A stretch of 64,000 nucleotides of DNA from Lachnospiraceae bacterium (GCA_014804785.1 JAAUZD010000043.1:62001-126000), one strand, 5' to 3'; positions 53,721 to 62,814 are shown, counted from the stretch's first letter. The notes: a model not told the origin generated them from the letters alone. Numbers and translations: made by a program.

Positions 53721-55174
53721 TGCTGTTTAATTCTTATGATTTTATATTTCTATTTTTCCCGATCACCCTTTTGGGATTTTTCATCCTGCAAAGGGCGGGG
53801 AGACGGCTTTGGAATGACACGCGCCGCATCAGCCTTGAAAATGCATTTCTGTTAGCGGCATCTTTTGTGTTCTACGGATGGTTGCACCCGGAGTATATAC
53901 CGGTTCTGATAAGCAGTATGGCAGTGAATTACGGACTTTTTGTGCAGATGGAAAAAACACAGCATAAAAAAAAGATGCTGGCAGCAGGACTTGTATTCAA
54001 CATAGGTGCGCTTGCCTTATTCAAATATGTGGGAACAGGCGATTTTCTACCTCTGGGCATCAGCTTCTTTACCTTTACCCAGATTGCGTTTTTGATGGAA
54101 AGTTACCGGGGAAATCTGAAAGAGGTGAGTGCCCTTTCCTATGGATTGTATGTAAGCTTTTTCCCAAAGATAATTCAGGGGCCGATTGCACTGCCGGGGG
54201 AGATGCTTCCCCAGTTTGAGAAGGCAGAAAAAAGGGTGGATTGGGAGAGGATTTACAGGTGCCTTTACCTGTTCGTGCTGGGTCTGTTCAAAAAAGTGCT
54301 GCTGGCGGATACGCTGGGAAGGGCTGCGGATTTCGGCTATGCCAATCTGCCTTCCTTGAACTCAGTGGACGGTATAATCGTCATGCTTTCTTACACGCTA
54401 CAGCTTTATTTCGACTTCAGCGGATACTGCGATATGGCGATGGGGATTGCCGGCATGCTTGGAATAGACCTGCCTCTTAATTTTGACTCGCCCTATAAAG
54501 CATCCAATATCATGGAATTTTGGAAAAGATGGCACATCACCTTGACCCGCTTTTTCACCAGATATCTATATATCCCCCTTGGAGGAAATCGAAAAGGAAG
54601 GGCAAGAACCTACCTAAACTGCCTGATTATCTTTCTGGTAAGCGGCATCTGGCACGGCGCTGGATGGCAGTTTATCATCTGGGGACTTTTACATGGAGTA
54701 CTCTATGTATTTACCAGGGCATGGATGGATTGGCGTGCAGGTAAAGGAGAAAAACGTCAGGGAAAGAGCAGAGTCCTGCATGACATCAGCGTATTTCTGA
54801 CCTTTTTGTATGTAAACATTGCCTGGGTTTTCTTCAGAGCGCCTTCCGTCGGAGATGCGCTGGGACTACTTAGAACCATCTGTTCTTTTCGCTTTGGCAG
54901 AGTCAACTGGGACTTGGCGAGTTGCTTCAATTTAGATGAGTTCTGGTATGTAATCAAAGTGGCTGGGATAGACAGCTGGCAGTATGCCCATTACATTCTC
55001 ATGGCAGTTATCATAGCCGCAATGTTGGCTTTAGTGTTTTTGGGTAAAAATTCAGTCGAGGCAGCAAAGAAGGTAAAACCGGGAGTAGCAAATACAATAT
55101 TTATGGCAGTCTTGTTTGTATGGAGCGTCCTCTCCTTCACGGGGGTAAGTTCCTTCTTGTATGTGAATTTTTAA
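53720..55174 (+). CDS. MBOAT-family membrane O-acyltransferase (second copy)
   Basis: 484 residues. The N-terminus MLFNSYDFIFLFFPIT is the AlgI/PatA start; GISFFTFTQIAFLMESYRG, PKIIQGPIALPGEM, FDFSGYCDMAMGIAGMLGI, FWKRWHITLTRFFTRYLYIP and GIWHGAGWQFIIWG (catalytic His) give all family blocks. It is a paralogue of 34962 in a different sub-branch, judged by the N-terminus. It is coupled to the membrane protein before it, and its likely acceptor-side partner is the SGNH-like protein 69 bases downstream. Confidence 0.92.
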   Translation: MLFNSYDFIFLFFPITLLGFFILQRAGRRLWNDTRRISLENAFLLAASFVFYGWLHPEYIPVLISSMAVNYGLFVQMEKTQHKKKMLAAGLVFNIGALALFKYVGTGDFLPLGISFFTFTQIAFLMESYRGNLKEVSALSYGLYVSFFPKIIQGPIALPGEMLPQFEKAEKRVDWERIYRCLYLFVLGLFKKVLLADTLGRAADFGYANLPSLNSVDGIIVMLSYTLQLYFDFSGYCDMAMGIAGMLGIDLPLNFDSPYKASNIMEFWKRWHITLTRFFTRYLYIPLGGNRKGRARTYLNCLIIFLVSGIWHGAGWQFIIWGLLHGVLYVFTRAWMDWRAGKGEKRQGKSRVLHDISVFLTFLYVNIAWVFFRAPSVGDALGLLRTICSFRFGRVNWDLASCFNLDEFWYVIKVAGIDSWQYAHYILMAVIIAAMLALVFLGKNSVEAAKKVKPGVANTIFMAVLFVWSVLSFTGVSSFLYVNF

Positions 55175-55242
55175 CCTCCGCGGGCGACAGACTAGGGGAG
55201 GGGGAAGGTGTTTCATTAAGGGACAGTAATTGAAAGAAGAAA

Positions 55243-56364
55243 ATGATGAAGAATGATTATGCAGAGCAAAACATTAGGCCGAGAAAGAATACGTTTAGGC
55301 GGGCGGTCATGGGATTTGCAGCGCTGGTGGTTATGGCGTGCATTTTAGTGACGGCGCTGGTGGTTTATGTGGATCCCTTTTTCCATTACCATGCTCCTTT
55401 GGAAGGTTTCCCATATCTGGTGGACAATCAGTTGTCTCAGAATCCAGGAATGGCGGCGCATATGGAGTATGACAGCGTGATTCTGGGGTCATCTATGACG
55501 GTGAACTTCCAGACGGACTGGTTTAAGGAATTGATGGGGCTTCATACGATTAAGCTGAGTTACAGCGGGGCATTTCCCAAGGATCAGGCTAATATCATGG
55601 AAATTATATTTAAAAGTGATAATAACCAGGGAGAGAAACGAATTAAGAAGGTTTTTCTGGGTGTGGACGTCATTACTTATACGGGCAGTGTGGATGAGAC
55701 CAAATATCCCATTCCGGAATATCTGTATGATGACAGTTATTTTAATGATATTGCTTATGTGCTCAACAAGGATGTCGTGTTAAATTATGTTTTGCGTCCC
55801 ATAGCAGATCCGGATCCAACTGATTTGTCCAATGTGTATGCCAGTTGGTGGACGGAGGAATATTATAGTGAAGAGTGGGTGCTTCACAATTATACTTCTC
55901 CGCAGCAGGTAGCAGAGGAGACCCCGCCGGAAGCTTATTTGGAAGCAGCAAGGGTAAATTTGGAGACAAATATCTGCCCATATATAGAGCAAAATCCGGA
56001 AACCGACTTCGTGATTTTTTTCCCGCCTTACAGTATTTTGTTCTGGAATGATGTTCTGAAAGAAAATCATTTTGAGGCAACCATTGAGGAATATAGATAC
56101 ATTGCAAACAGGCTGAATGATTATGAAAACGTAGAGGTATATTTTTTCCCTGATCAGGAAGAAATCATCTGTGATTTAAATCATTATGCGGATTACAGCC
56201 ACTATCATCCCCGATATAACCGGTATATGGCGGAATGTTTTACAGATAAGAACTGTCTGGTAGCCAAGGAAGGGCAGGAGGGAATAGGAATAGATGAATA
56301 TCTTTTACACATGAGGGAAATTGCAGAAAGCTTTAATTACGAGGAACTGCTGTCGCGGAAATAG
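55243..56364 (+). CDS. Membrane-anchored SGNH-like (AlgX/DHHW-type) protein
   Basis: 373 residues. A signal anchor (about 20-43), then YDSVILGSSMTVNFQTDWF (block I Ser in GSS), VFLGVDVITYT, and ADYSHYHPRYNRYMAECF near the end with Asp and His. The layout matches the partner proteins of MBOAT enzymes. It is only distantly similar to the first partner at 36428. It should act outside the membrane on the exported glycan. The end of the gene forms one arm of a hairpin (56344-56382). Confidence 0.78.
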   Translation: MMKNDYAEQNIRPRKNTFRRAVMGFAALVVMACILVTALVVYVDPFFHYHAPLEGFPYLVDNQLSQNPGMAAHMEYDSVILGSSMTVNFQTDWFKELMGLHTIKLSYSGAFPKDQANIMEIIFKSDNNQGEKRIKKVFLGVDVITYTGSVDETKYPIPEYLYDDSYFNDIAYVLNKDVVLNYVLRPIADPDPTDLSNVYASWWTEEYYSEEWVLHNYTSPQQVAEETPPEAYLEAARVNLETNICPYIEQNPETDFVIFFPPYSILFWNDVLKENHFEATIEEYRYIANRLNDYENVEVYFFPDQEEIICDLNHYADYSHYHPRYNRYMAECFTDKNCLVAKEGQEGIGIDEYLLHMREIAESFNYEELLSRK

Positions 56365-56382
56365 GATTCGCGGCAGCAGTTC
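56344..56382. terminator. Hairpin overlapping the stop codon, between convergent genes
   Basis: 14-base arms (56344-56357 and 56369-56382, one wobble) enclose the TAG at 56362-56364. No T-tract. It lies 52 bases from the convergent SGNH-like gene end. Confidence 0.5.
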
Positions 56383-56433
56383 TCGCTATACATAAGTGGG
56401 TACACAAAATGCGATGCCCATCTGTTTCAGATT

Positions 56434-57474
56434 TTATTCAGCTGTAGTGGAATTTACGGTGCTCATTCGGTTATTGATGATATCTGCAATGCGGTCAGCC
56501 AGTTTTTCGCGTCCGGCATCATTATAATGCATGTAGTCCGTCATATATTCCTCATAGTTATCTTCATTGATGGTTCCGAAATAATTATCGATAAAAGAAA
56601 CACCGCAGTCCATAGCTGCATCAGACTCTTTTACCAGATAATGGTTCAAAGTGCCGTTTCCAAGATCTGTGGTTGTCCCGTTATGAAGCTCGCCGTCTTC
56701 ATCCATGTATTGGGCGTAGGTGGGGGACATGACAAAAATGCGGATGTAGGGCCAGGTACTTTTGATGTTATTTATGGTGGTGCGAAGTCCTCCTGTAAAT
56801 GCCGTTACGTCATAAGGATTGTCCGGGTTATCGGAGGGCGTGCCCTGGTTGTAATCCGTGCTGTCATACATGATGATGATGATATCAACCTTATCCATAT
56901 CGACGGTCTTCATGACTTCCACAGTCTCCGCATAAATAGGCTCAGGTTCATCATTGGCAATGGAGGCGATGGCAGTGAATTCATTGTTGCGGAAACACTC
57001 TGTCACATAGTAAAGATTAAAGTGGTCTCTGGTATACTCCGGATTGTATATGGAATATTTGCAGGCAGCAGAGGAGTTTGGAAAGGCGCAGTCATAAACG
57101 GTGGAATCCGTTTTGGAAGCAATCAGGGAAGAGAGCCCTGTATCGCTTCTGTCGTCTGTAAAGGGATTGTTTCCCAGGCAAAGAATCGTAGTCACACCGT
57201 CATCTTCGCGTCCTTCGAAAAGTGAGGAATCCATGGGAATAATCATATCAAGGGGCTCAACGTCAAACTGTGAAGAATCTATCTCATCCATGTCGATGTC
57301 AAGAGGGACGCCTTTGTTCCATACATACAGTCTATAAACAGATACGATTGCAATCAGTAAAATGGCAGCGATCAAAATAATATGAAGATTGATGCGGAAG
57401 CCGGATTTCGTCGGAGTCTGGGATTCCTGGCTATTTAAATCATTTTCCGGGGGTAATTTTTTATTGTTGTCCAT
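56434..57474 (-). CDS. SGNH-like membrane-anchored protein with degenerate active site
   Basis: 346 residues: a polar cytoplasmic tail, an anchor (about 27-46), then an SGNH fold homologous to the lipoprotein at 28005. Where that one has FLGDSIFDS this has CLGNNPFTD, so the nucleophile Ser is Asn; where it has GMNDFF this has MYDSTDY, losing the Asn of block III. MSPTYAQYMDEDG and TDYMHYNDAGREKLAD (Asp and His) remain. It is probably a non-catalytic binding protein, or uses another mechanism. It is a single gene facing the MBOAT operon. Confidence 0.8.
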   Translation of the reverse strand: MDNNKKLPPENDLNSQESQTPTKSGFRINLHIILIAAILLIAIVSVYRLYVWNKGVPLDIDMDEIDSSQFDVEPLDMIIPMDSSLFEGREDDGVTTILCLGNNPFTDDRSDTGLSSLIASKTDSTVYDCAFPNSSAACKYSIYNPEYTRDHFNLYYVTECFRNNEFTAIASIANDEPEPIYAETVEVMKTVDMDKVDIIIIMYDSTDYNQGTPSDNPDNPYDVTAFTGGLRTTINNIKSTWPYIRIFVMSPTYAQYMDEDGELHNGTTTDLGNGTLNHYLVKESDAAMDCGVSFIDNYFGTINEDNYEEYMTDYMHYNDAGREKLADRIADIINNRMSTVNSTTAE

Positions 57475-57656
57475 AAGGTTCTCCTTTGATTTATCTACGT
57501 TACGTTAAAAACAATTATTGTTATTCTACTATTATCTGAACAAAAAATCCATATATTCATGAAAATTTAATATACATTAGTAACAGTTAAGCCCTCAATG
57601 TCATTTAGATTAGGGATGACACAGTCAGGAGCGTGATAAAACTCCTCAATTGAAAA

Positions 57657-57677
57657 GGACCGGGGAAACCCCGGTCC
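57657..57677 (-). terminator. Rho-independent terminator after the zinc-ribbon gene
   Basis: Perfect GC-rich 9-base arms (57657-57665 and 57669-57677), a 3-base loop, then TTTT on the minus strand. Confidence 0.85.
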
Positions 57678-57686
57678 GGAAACTTG

Positions 57687-58022
57687 TTAATGCATCTGGT
57701 GTACATTGCATCCCTCAACGTTTTGATGAGCCATGGCGGCTAGCAAAGTTGTAACAGGGAGGTTGTCTTTGTTGTGTGCCTGAAGCTCCTTGTACCATTT
57801 GCTGTATTTATACATGCGGTAGCTGGATTTCATTTTACACAATTGATTTTCGTCTGCACAGGCATTTTTGAAGGCTTCCCGTTCGTCCATGTCCATATCG
57901 ACGTAATCCAGATATGAAATCTGGAGTTCTGCCAACGGATTTGTACATTTCGGGCATATTAATCTATGCCCGTTCAACATAAAAATACGGTGACAGGGTT
58001 TGCAATAATGCATGTACATCAT
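57687..58022 (-). CDS. Small zinc-ribbon-like protein, unknown function
   Basis: 111 residues. HYCKPCHRIFMLNGHRLICP and KCTNPLAEL contain two CxxC knuckles about 16 residues apart, a zinc-ribbon layout; the remainder is helical and basic, ending in a His-rich tail. Frames extend to 58046, but AAGGGG 7 bases before ATG 58022 sets the start. It has its own strong terminator, lies divergent from the GH25 gene and is probably not part of the glycan pathway. I do not recognise the family. Confidence 0.7.
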   Translation of the reverse strand: MMYMHYCKPCHRIFMLNGHRLICPKCTNPLAELQISYLDYVDMDMDEREAFKNACADENQLCKMKSSYRMYKYSKWYKELQAHNKDNLPVTTLLAAMAHQNVEGCNVHQMH

Positions 58023-58209
58023 AATAATTCCCCTTTTCTTAAACAAGCATAATCGTAATGTTGTAACTCAGTTTAATGTTTTTAGCGAAAATGTCAATAA
58101 CTTATAGGTAATATAGAAGAGATTCGAACGACAGGATTTGATAAATATTTATGTAAACTACGAGGAATCGAAATATTAAGCCTTTATAACAGATGAAATT
58201 ACAAAGAGA

Positions 58210-58238
58210 TTGTACTTATTACGGATAGATGTTATAAT
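58210..58238 (+). promoter_or_regulatory. Sigma-A-type promoter of the GH25 gene
   Basis: TTGTAC (58210-58215), 17 bases, consensus TATAAT (58233-58238). With a 70-base leader it lies in the otherwise gene-free stretch 58023-58307. Confidence 0.7.
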
Positions 58239-58307
58239 ATCAACTGACGCAAAGAAATACCACATAGGAGAGTATTACAAAATTATTAATATGGAGGGTT
58301 AACATAA

Positions 58308-60716
58308 ATGGGAAGGCTTTTTCGGAGTTTGAAAAGCCCTGCAAAGGGAAAGCAATATGAAGGCGATGAAGAATTAGAGTGGATGGATTTTGATGAAGAG
58401 TACGATGAAATAGACGATGAAGATGAATACTACGAAGAAGATGATGAAATAGATGATGAAGATGAATACTACGAAGAAGATGATGAAGAGTATGATGAAA
58501 TAGACGATGAAGATGAATACTACGAAGAAGATGATGAAATAGATGATGAAGATGAATACTACGAAGAAGATGACGAAGAGTATGATGAAATAGATGATGA
58601 AGATGAATACTATGAGGAAGACGATAAAGAGTATGATGAAATAGACGATGAAGATGAATATTACGAAGATGATGAGGAAGAGGATTCTGAAAGCGGAGTA
58701 AGGAGAATCGTTTATAAGATTACACATATGTCTACTGTGGACCGGATCATTACCTTTACCGGCGCAGCGGTCCTTTTGTTGGCAGTGGCCGCAGGTACCA
58801 TGTACTTTAGTGTAAGGAATAATCAGGCGCAGATTGAAACTTTTGCTGAGATAGGGACAGAAATGGAAGGCATTACAATGATTGGTGAAAGCGGTCTGGT
58901 AGCCATTTCCGATGCGCAGTCGGCGAAACTTATGGCAGCAGCTTTGGAAGAGCAGACGGAAGAAGAGTCGGAGGAAAGCACGGAAGGAAAAATAGAGGTC
59001 ACCATGGATCTAACTTCGATCCAGAAGGATCTGAAGATCAAATTCATCAATTCAAAATCAGGCAAACTGATTCCCAATATTGAATTTGAGGTAGAAGTTG
59101 AAAAGCCTTCAGGGGGGAAATTTACCTTGAAGGATGATGATAAAGACGGGATTATCTATCAGACAAACATGGAACCGGGCAGGTACCAAGTCAGGATGAC
59201 AGCCCCAGTATCGGATGATACCTATCGTATTTCTGATGAGACTACAGCAATTACGGTAAGAGACACCATTGAATATAAAAAGGTGGATGTATCCAACGAA
59301 GTGAAAACGGAAGCACAGGTAAATGTAGCGGTGGAAGACACTAAGGTCAATGAGACAGTGGTTGAATCTGTTAACACGGATACTGTAGAATGGGTGGAAT
59401 CCACCAAAACGCTGATAGAAGGAACAGGGACCACAGAATACAGCTATGAAAAGGTTGATAAGAGCCAGATAGCGGATCCGGGGAATGTGGCATCTTTGTC
59501 CTTCCGACTCCTTGCAGCGCCAGATGAAGGGGAGGATTTCGGAACAGAGGATGGAAGCGGAACTTCTGCCGATAAGACTCCGGAGCCTGCAGAACCAACG
59601 GCAGAGCCGACTGCAGAACCAACAGCAGAACCGACTGCAGCGCCTACACCTGAGCCGACTGCGGCACCTACGCCTGAACCGACTGCGGCACCGACACCGA
59701 CACCGGCACCGACACCTACGCCTTTACCGACTGCAGCGCCTACGGCAACGCCGCTCCCCACAGCAACGGCACAGCCCACCCCGACTTCTTCTGCGCAGCC
59801 GACAGCTTCACCCACGGCAAAACCGAATGATGCAAAGAATGACACGACAAGTACCTTAAAGACTACCAGCGGTGAAACTTTATGGGTGAAAGATTCCGAT
59901 GGAAAATACAGGGAAGCAAAGTATGCAGACTACTATACGGCAAGCGAATTTTACCGCAGGGTAGATAAAACTACCGGAGAATACAGATATACGGGATGGC
60001 AGGTGCTGGACGGAGTAACTTACTTTTTCGATAAAAATGGAGACAAGGTTACAGGTGAGCAGGTCATCCAGGGGGCAAAATACAATTTCAACAGTGACGG
60101 TTCCCTCAATACCGGATCAGGGCATATGGGGATAGACGTTTCCAAATGGAATGGAAATATAGATTGGAATGCAGTGAAGAACAGTGGTGTATCCTACGTC
60201 ATTATTCGCTGCGGTTACCGTGGTTCCACAACAGGGGCACTGATTGAAGACCCCATGTTCAGAAGTAATATTCAGGGAGCTTCCAATGCTGGTCTTAAGG
60301 TTGGCGTTTACTTCTTCACCCAGGCAGTGAATGAAGTGGAGGCTGTAGAAGAAGCTTCTATGGTATTAGGGCTGATTAAGGGGTATAATATCAGTTATCC
60401 GGTATTTTTAGACGTAGAACCCAGTAACGGACGTGCGGACAGTATCAACTCATCTACCAGGACTGCGGTATGTAAGGCGTTCTGTCAGACCATACAGAAT
60501 TCCGGATACAAAGCCGGTATTTATGCGAACAAGACCTGGCTGAACAGCTATGTGGATGCACCCAGTCTTACAGGTTATAAAATTTGGCTGGCACAGTATG
60601 CGGCAGCTCCTACTTATAACAAGACTCGGTATGATATGTGGCAGTATTCCTCCAAAGGAAGCGTTGCGGGAATCAAAGGTAATGTTGACATGAATATCAG
60701 TTATATGGGATATTAA
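58308..60716 (+). CDS. GH25 muramidase-like surface protein with acidic cytoplasmic repeat
   Basis: 802 residues. Residues about 20-130 are six acidic units around EIDDEDEYYEED and are cytoplasmic; a membrane helix follows (about 143-168). Outside lie an Ig-like region (about 225-330), a Pro/Thr/Ala stalk (about 430-505), choline-binding-like repeats (YTGWQVLDGVTYFFDKNGDK) and a GH25 domain from about 605: GIDVSKWNGNIDW, IIRCGYRG, VFLDVEPSNG with the catalytic acids and MWQYSSKG. It should cut peptidoglycan at the cell surface while tied to the membrane. It precedes rmlB by 35 bases without a terminator. An acidic cytoplasmic tail of this kind is unusual for the family. Confidence 0.9.
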   Translation: MGRLFRSLKSPAKGKQYEGDEELEWMDFDEEYDEIDDEDEYYEEDDEIDDEDEYYEEDDEEYDEIDDEDEYYEEDDEIDDEDEYYEEDDEEYDEIDDEDEYYEEDDKEYDEIDDEDEYYEDDEEEDSESGVRRIVYKITHMSTVDRIITFTGAAVLLLAVAAGTMYFSVRNNQAQIETFAEIGTEMEGITMIGESGLVAISDAQSAKLMAAALEEQTEEESEESTEGKIEVTMDLTSIQKDLKIKFINSKSGKLIPNIEFEVEVEKPSGGKFTLKDDDKDGIIYQTNMEPGRYQVRMTAPVSDDTYRISDETTAITVRDTIEYKKVDVSNEVKTEAQVNVAVEDTKVNETVVESVNTDTVEWVESTKTLIEGTGTTEYSYEKVDKSQIADPGNVASLSFRLLAAPDEGEDFGTEDGSGTSADKTPEPAEPTAEPTAEPTAEPTAAPTPEPTAAPTPEPTAAPTPTPAPTPTPLPTAAPTATPLPTATAQPTPTSSAQPTASPTAKPNDAKNDTTSTLKTTSGETLWVKDSDGKYREAKYADYYTASEFYRRVDKTTGEYRYTGWQVLDGVTYFFDKNGDKVTGEQVIQGAKYNFNSDGSLNTGSGHMGIDVSKWNGNIDWNAVKNSGVSYVIIRCGYRGSTTGALIEDPMFRSNIQGASNAGLKVGVYFFTQAVNEVEAVEEASMVLGLIKGYNISYPVFLDVEPSNGRADSINSSTRTAVCKAFCQTIQNSGYKAGIYANKTWLNSYVDAPSLTGYKIWLAQYAAAPTYNKTRYDMWQYSSKGSVAGIKGNVDMNISYMGY
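58407..58680 (+). repeat. Tandem repeat encoding acidic units
   Basis: Copies of a 36-base core begin at 58407, 58446, 58497, 58536, 58587 and 58638. Spacings alternate 39 and 51 bases, giving a 90-base higher-order unit (58407-58496 and 58497-58586) almost identical in both copies. All spacings are multiples of 3, so copy-number change would keep the frame. Confidence 0.9.
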
Positions 60717-60751
60717 TAGAAAAGATTTATAAAAGAATTGGAGAAAAGAAA

Positions 60752-61834
60752 ATGAGAACTTATTTGGTAACAGGCGGAGCAGGATTTATCGGTTCCAATT
60801 ATATTCATTACATGTTCAAAAAGTATGATAATGAAATCCGTATCATCAACGTGGACGCGCTGACTTATGCAGGGAATCTTGAGAATTTGAAGGATATTGA
60901 GAGCAGGGAGAACTACACATTTGTAAAAGCAGATATCTGTGATAAGGAAGCAATTGCAAAGATTTTTGCAGAAAATGATATTGACAGAGTCGTTCACTTC
61001 GCGGCAGAAAGCCATGTGGACAGGAGTATCAAGACGCCTGAAGTATTCGTCCAGACCAATGTGTTAGGAACGGCAGTCATGCTTAATTGTGCAAAGGCAG
61101 CATGGGAGAACCCGGACGGCACTTTTAAACCTGATAAAAAATTCCTCCATGTATCAACAGATGAAGTATATGGTTCCCTTGAGGAGGATGGCGGTTATTT
61201 TTATGAAACAACACCCTACGCGCCTCACAGCCCCTACTCAGCAAGTAAGGCAAGCTCGGACATGCTGGTGAAAGCATACATGGATACCTATAAGTTCCCA
61301 GCAAACATTACCAATTGCTCTAATAACTACGGACCGTATCAGTTCCCTGAAAAGCTGATTCCCCTTATTATCAATAATGCGCTTATGGGAAAGAAACTTC
61401 CTGTTTACGGGGACGGCAAAAACGTCCGAGACTGGCTTTATGTGGAAGATCATGCCAAAGCCATCGATATGGTGCAGGAAAAGGGAAGACTGTTTGAAAC
61501 TTACAATATAGGCGGGCATAATGAGAAACAGAATATAGAAATCATTCATATTATCCTGGACACCTTACAGGAAATGCTGCCAGAGCAAGATCCTAGAAAA
61601 GAGCTGGTTAGTGAAAAGCTGATTACTTATGTAGAGGACCGGAAAGGACATGACAGAAGATATGCCATTGCGCCTGACAAGATTAAGGCGGAAATCGGCT
61701 GGGAACCAGAGACGATGTTCAAGGAGGGAATCAAACGCACTATTGCATGGTTCTTTGAACATGAGGACTGGATGAAAAACGTGACCAGCGGCGATTACCA
61801 GAAATATTATGAGGATATGTACAAGGAACATTGA
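60752..61834 (+). CDS. rmlB: dTDP-glucose 4,6-dehydratase
   Basis: 360 residues. TYLVTGGAGFIGSNYIHYMF is the NAD motif, HFAAESHVDRSI is diagnostic for RmlB, HVSTDEVYGSL has the Thr-Asp-Glu triad and YSASKASSDMLV the YxxxK. It makes dTDP-4-keto-6-deoxyglucose from RmlA's product for RmlC and RmlD, and possibly for the aminotransferase at 33599. A terminator and a new promoter separate it from rmlA, an unusual split of the rml genes. Confidence 0.96.
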   Translation: MRTYLVTGGAGFIGSNYIHYMFKKYDNEIRIINVDALTYAGNLENLKDIESRENYTFVKADICDKEAIAKIFAENDIDRVVHFAAESHVDRSIKTPEVFVQTNVLGTAVMLNCAKAAWENPDGTFKPDKKFLHVSTDEVYGSLEEDGGYFYETTPYAPHSPYSASKASSDMLVKAYMDTYKFPANITNCSNNYGPYQFPEKLIPLIINNALMGKKLPVYGDGKNVRDWLYVEDHAKAIDMVQEKGRLFETYNIGGHNEKQNIEIIHIILDTLQEMLPEQDPRKELVSEKLITYVEDRKGHDRRYAIAPDKIKAEIGWEPETMFKEGIKRTIAWFFEHEDWMKNVTSGDYQKYYEDMYKEH

Positions 61835-61860
61835 TGATAATGTACCAGTGAAGTCTTGAG

Positions 61861-61889
61861 TGGGAGTGATTTACAATCACTCCCATTTT
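61861..61889 (+). terminator. Rho-independent terminator after rmlB
   Basis: Perfect 11-base arms (61861-61871 and 61875-61885), a TAC loop and TTTT. Confidence 0.85.
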
Positions 61890-61899
61890 ATGGTATACT
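61870..61899 (+). promoter_or_regulatory. Candidate rmlA promoter overlapping the terminator
   Basis: TTTACA (61870-61875), 18 bases, TATACT (61894-61899), 46 bases before rmlA. The -35 lies at the hairpin loop. Confidence 0.5.
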
Positions 61900-61944
61900 A
61901 AACAAAGGTATGCGCACAAAAAGGTATTTTGGGAGGTGTCTTAA

Positions 61945-62814
61945 ATGAAAGGGATTATATTGGCGGGAGGTGCCGGAACGCGGCTTTATCCTCTGACAAA
62001 GGCTATCAGTAAACAGATTATGCCGGTTTATGACAAACCGATGATTTACTACCCACTGTCTACGCTTATGTTGGCAGGGATCAGGGAGGTAATGATTATA
62101 TCCACCCCAAGGGATCTTCCGGTCTTCCAGGAACTATTAGGGGACGGAAGTCAGCTTGGAATGGAGTTCTCCTATGCAATTCAGGATAAGCCCAGAGGAC
62201 TGGCGGATGCATTTATTATAGGTGCAGAATTCATTGGAAAAGATCGTGTGGCGCTGGTGCTCGGCGACAATATTTTTTATGGACAGAGTTTCTCCAGAGT
62301 ACTTCGGGAAGTGGCAGCAAGAGAAAAAGGAGCAACGATTTTTGGATATTATGTCCGTGACCCCAGAGAATATGGTGTGGTTGAATTTGACGAGACAGGA
62401 AAGGCTCTTTCCATAGAAGAAAAGCCGGAAAATCCAAAGAGCAATTATGCGGTGCCGGGACTGTATTTTTACGACAATGATGTAGTCAGGATTGCTGAAA
62501 ATGTAGAACCTTCTGCAAGAGGAGAGATTGAGATTACCAGTATCAATAATGAATATTTAAAAAAAGGCACCCTGCATGTGGAAACTCTAGGGAGAGGGTT
62601 TGCATGGCTGGATACGGGGAATCATGATTCATTACTGGATGCTTCAGACTTTGTGGCGGCTTTCCAGAAGCGTCAGGGATTATATATCTCCTGTATTGAG
62701 GAGATTGCTTATAAGAGAGGATTTATCAATAAGGAACAGCTTCTTAAGCTGGCAGAGCCGCTTATGAAGACTGAATATGGAAAATATATGAAGGAAGTTG
62801 CGGAAGGTTTATAA
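61945..62814 (+). CDS. rmlA: Glucose-1-phosphate thymidylyltransferase
   Basis: 289 residues, standard length. [20 protein letters not shown] is the nucleotide loop, [20 protein letters not shown] the signature of the thymidylyl branch, [10 protein letters not shown] and [15 protein letters not shown] the metal and sugar sites, [16 protein letters not shown] the C-terminal motif. First step of dTDP-rhamnose synthesis. Ribosome site GGGAGG. rmlC follows after 78 bases. Confidence 0.96.
   Translation: MKGIILAGGAGTRLYPLTKAISKQIMPVYDKPMIYYPLSTLMLAGIREVMIISTPRDLPVFQELLGDGSQLGMEFSYAIQDKPRGLADAFIIGAEFIGKDRVALVLGDNIFYGQSFSRVLREVAAREKGATIFGYYVRDPREYGVVEFDETGKALSIEEKPENPKSNYAVPGLYFYDNDVVRIAENVEPSARGEIEITSINNEYLKKGTLHVETLGRGFAWLDTGNHDSLLDASDFVAAFQKRQGLYISCIEEIAYKRGFINKEQLLKLAEPLMKTEYGKYMKEVAEGL

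Noticed and set aside
56527-57225. Plus-strand frame of 232 codons
   Set aside because: Antisense of the degenerate SGNH gene, which has an anchor, conserved blocks and a proper start.
58407-58680. Regular repeats that could suggest a CRISPR array
   Set aside because: The repeats are in-frame coding units of one protein with no unique spacers and no cas genes nearby.
58374-58727. Minus-strand frame encoding a very hydrophobic 117-residue peptide
   Set aside because: Antisense of the GAT/GAA-rich acidic repeat, which automatically gives Ile/Phe/Val runs; no start signals.
59444-59845. Minus-strand frame of 133 codons rich in Gly, Ala and Val
   Set aside because: It is the antisense of the Pro/Thr/Ala stalk of the GH25 protein, with no ribosome site; low-complexity shadow.
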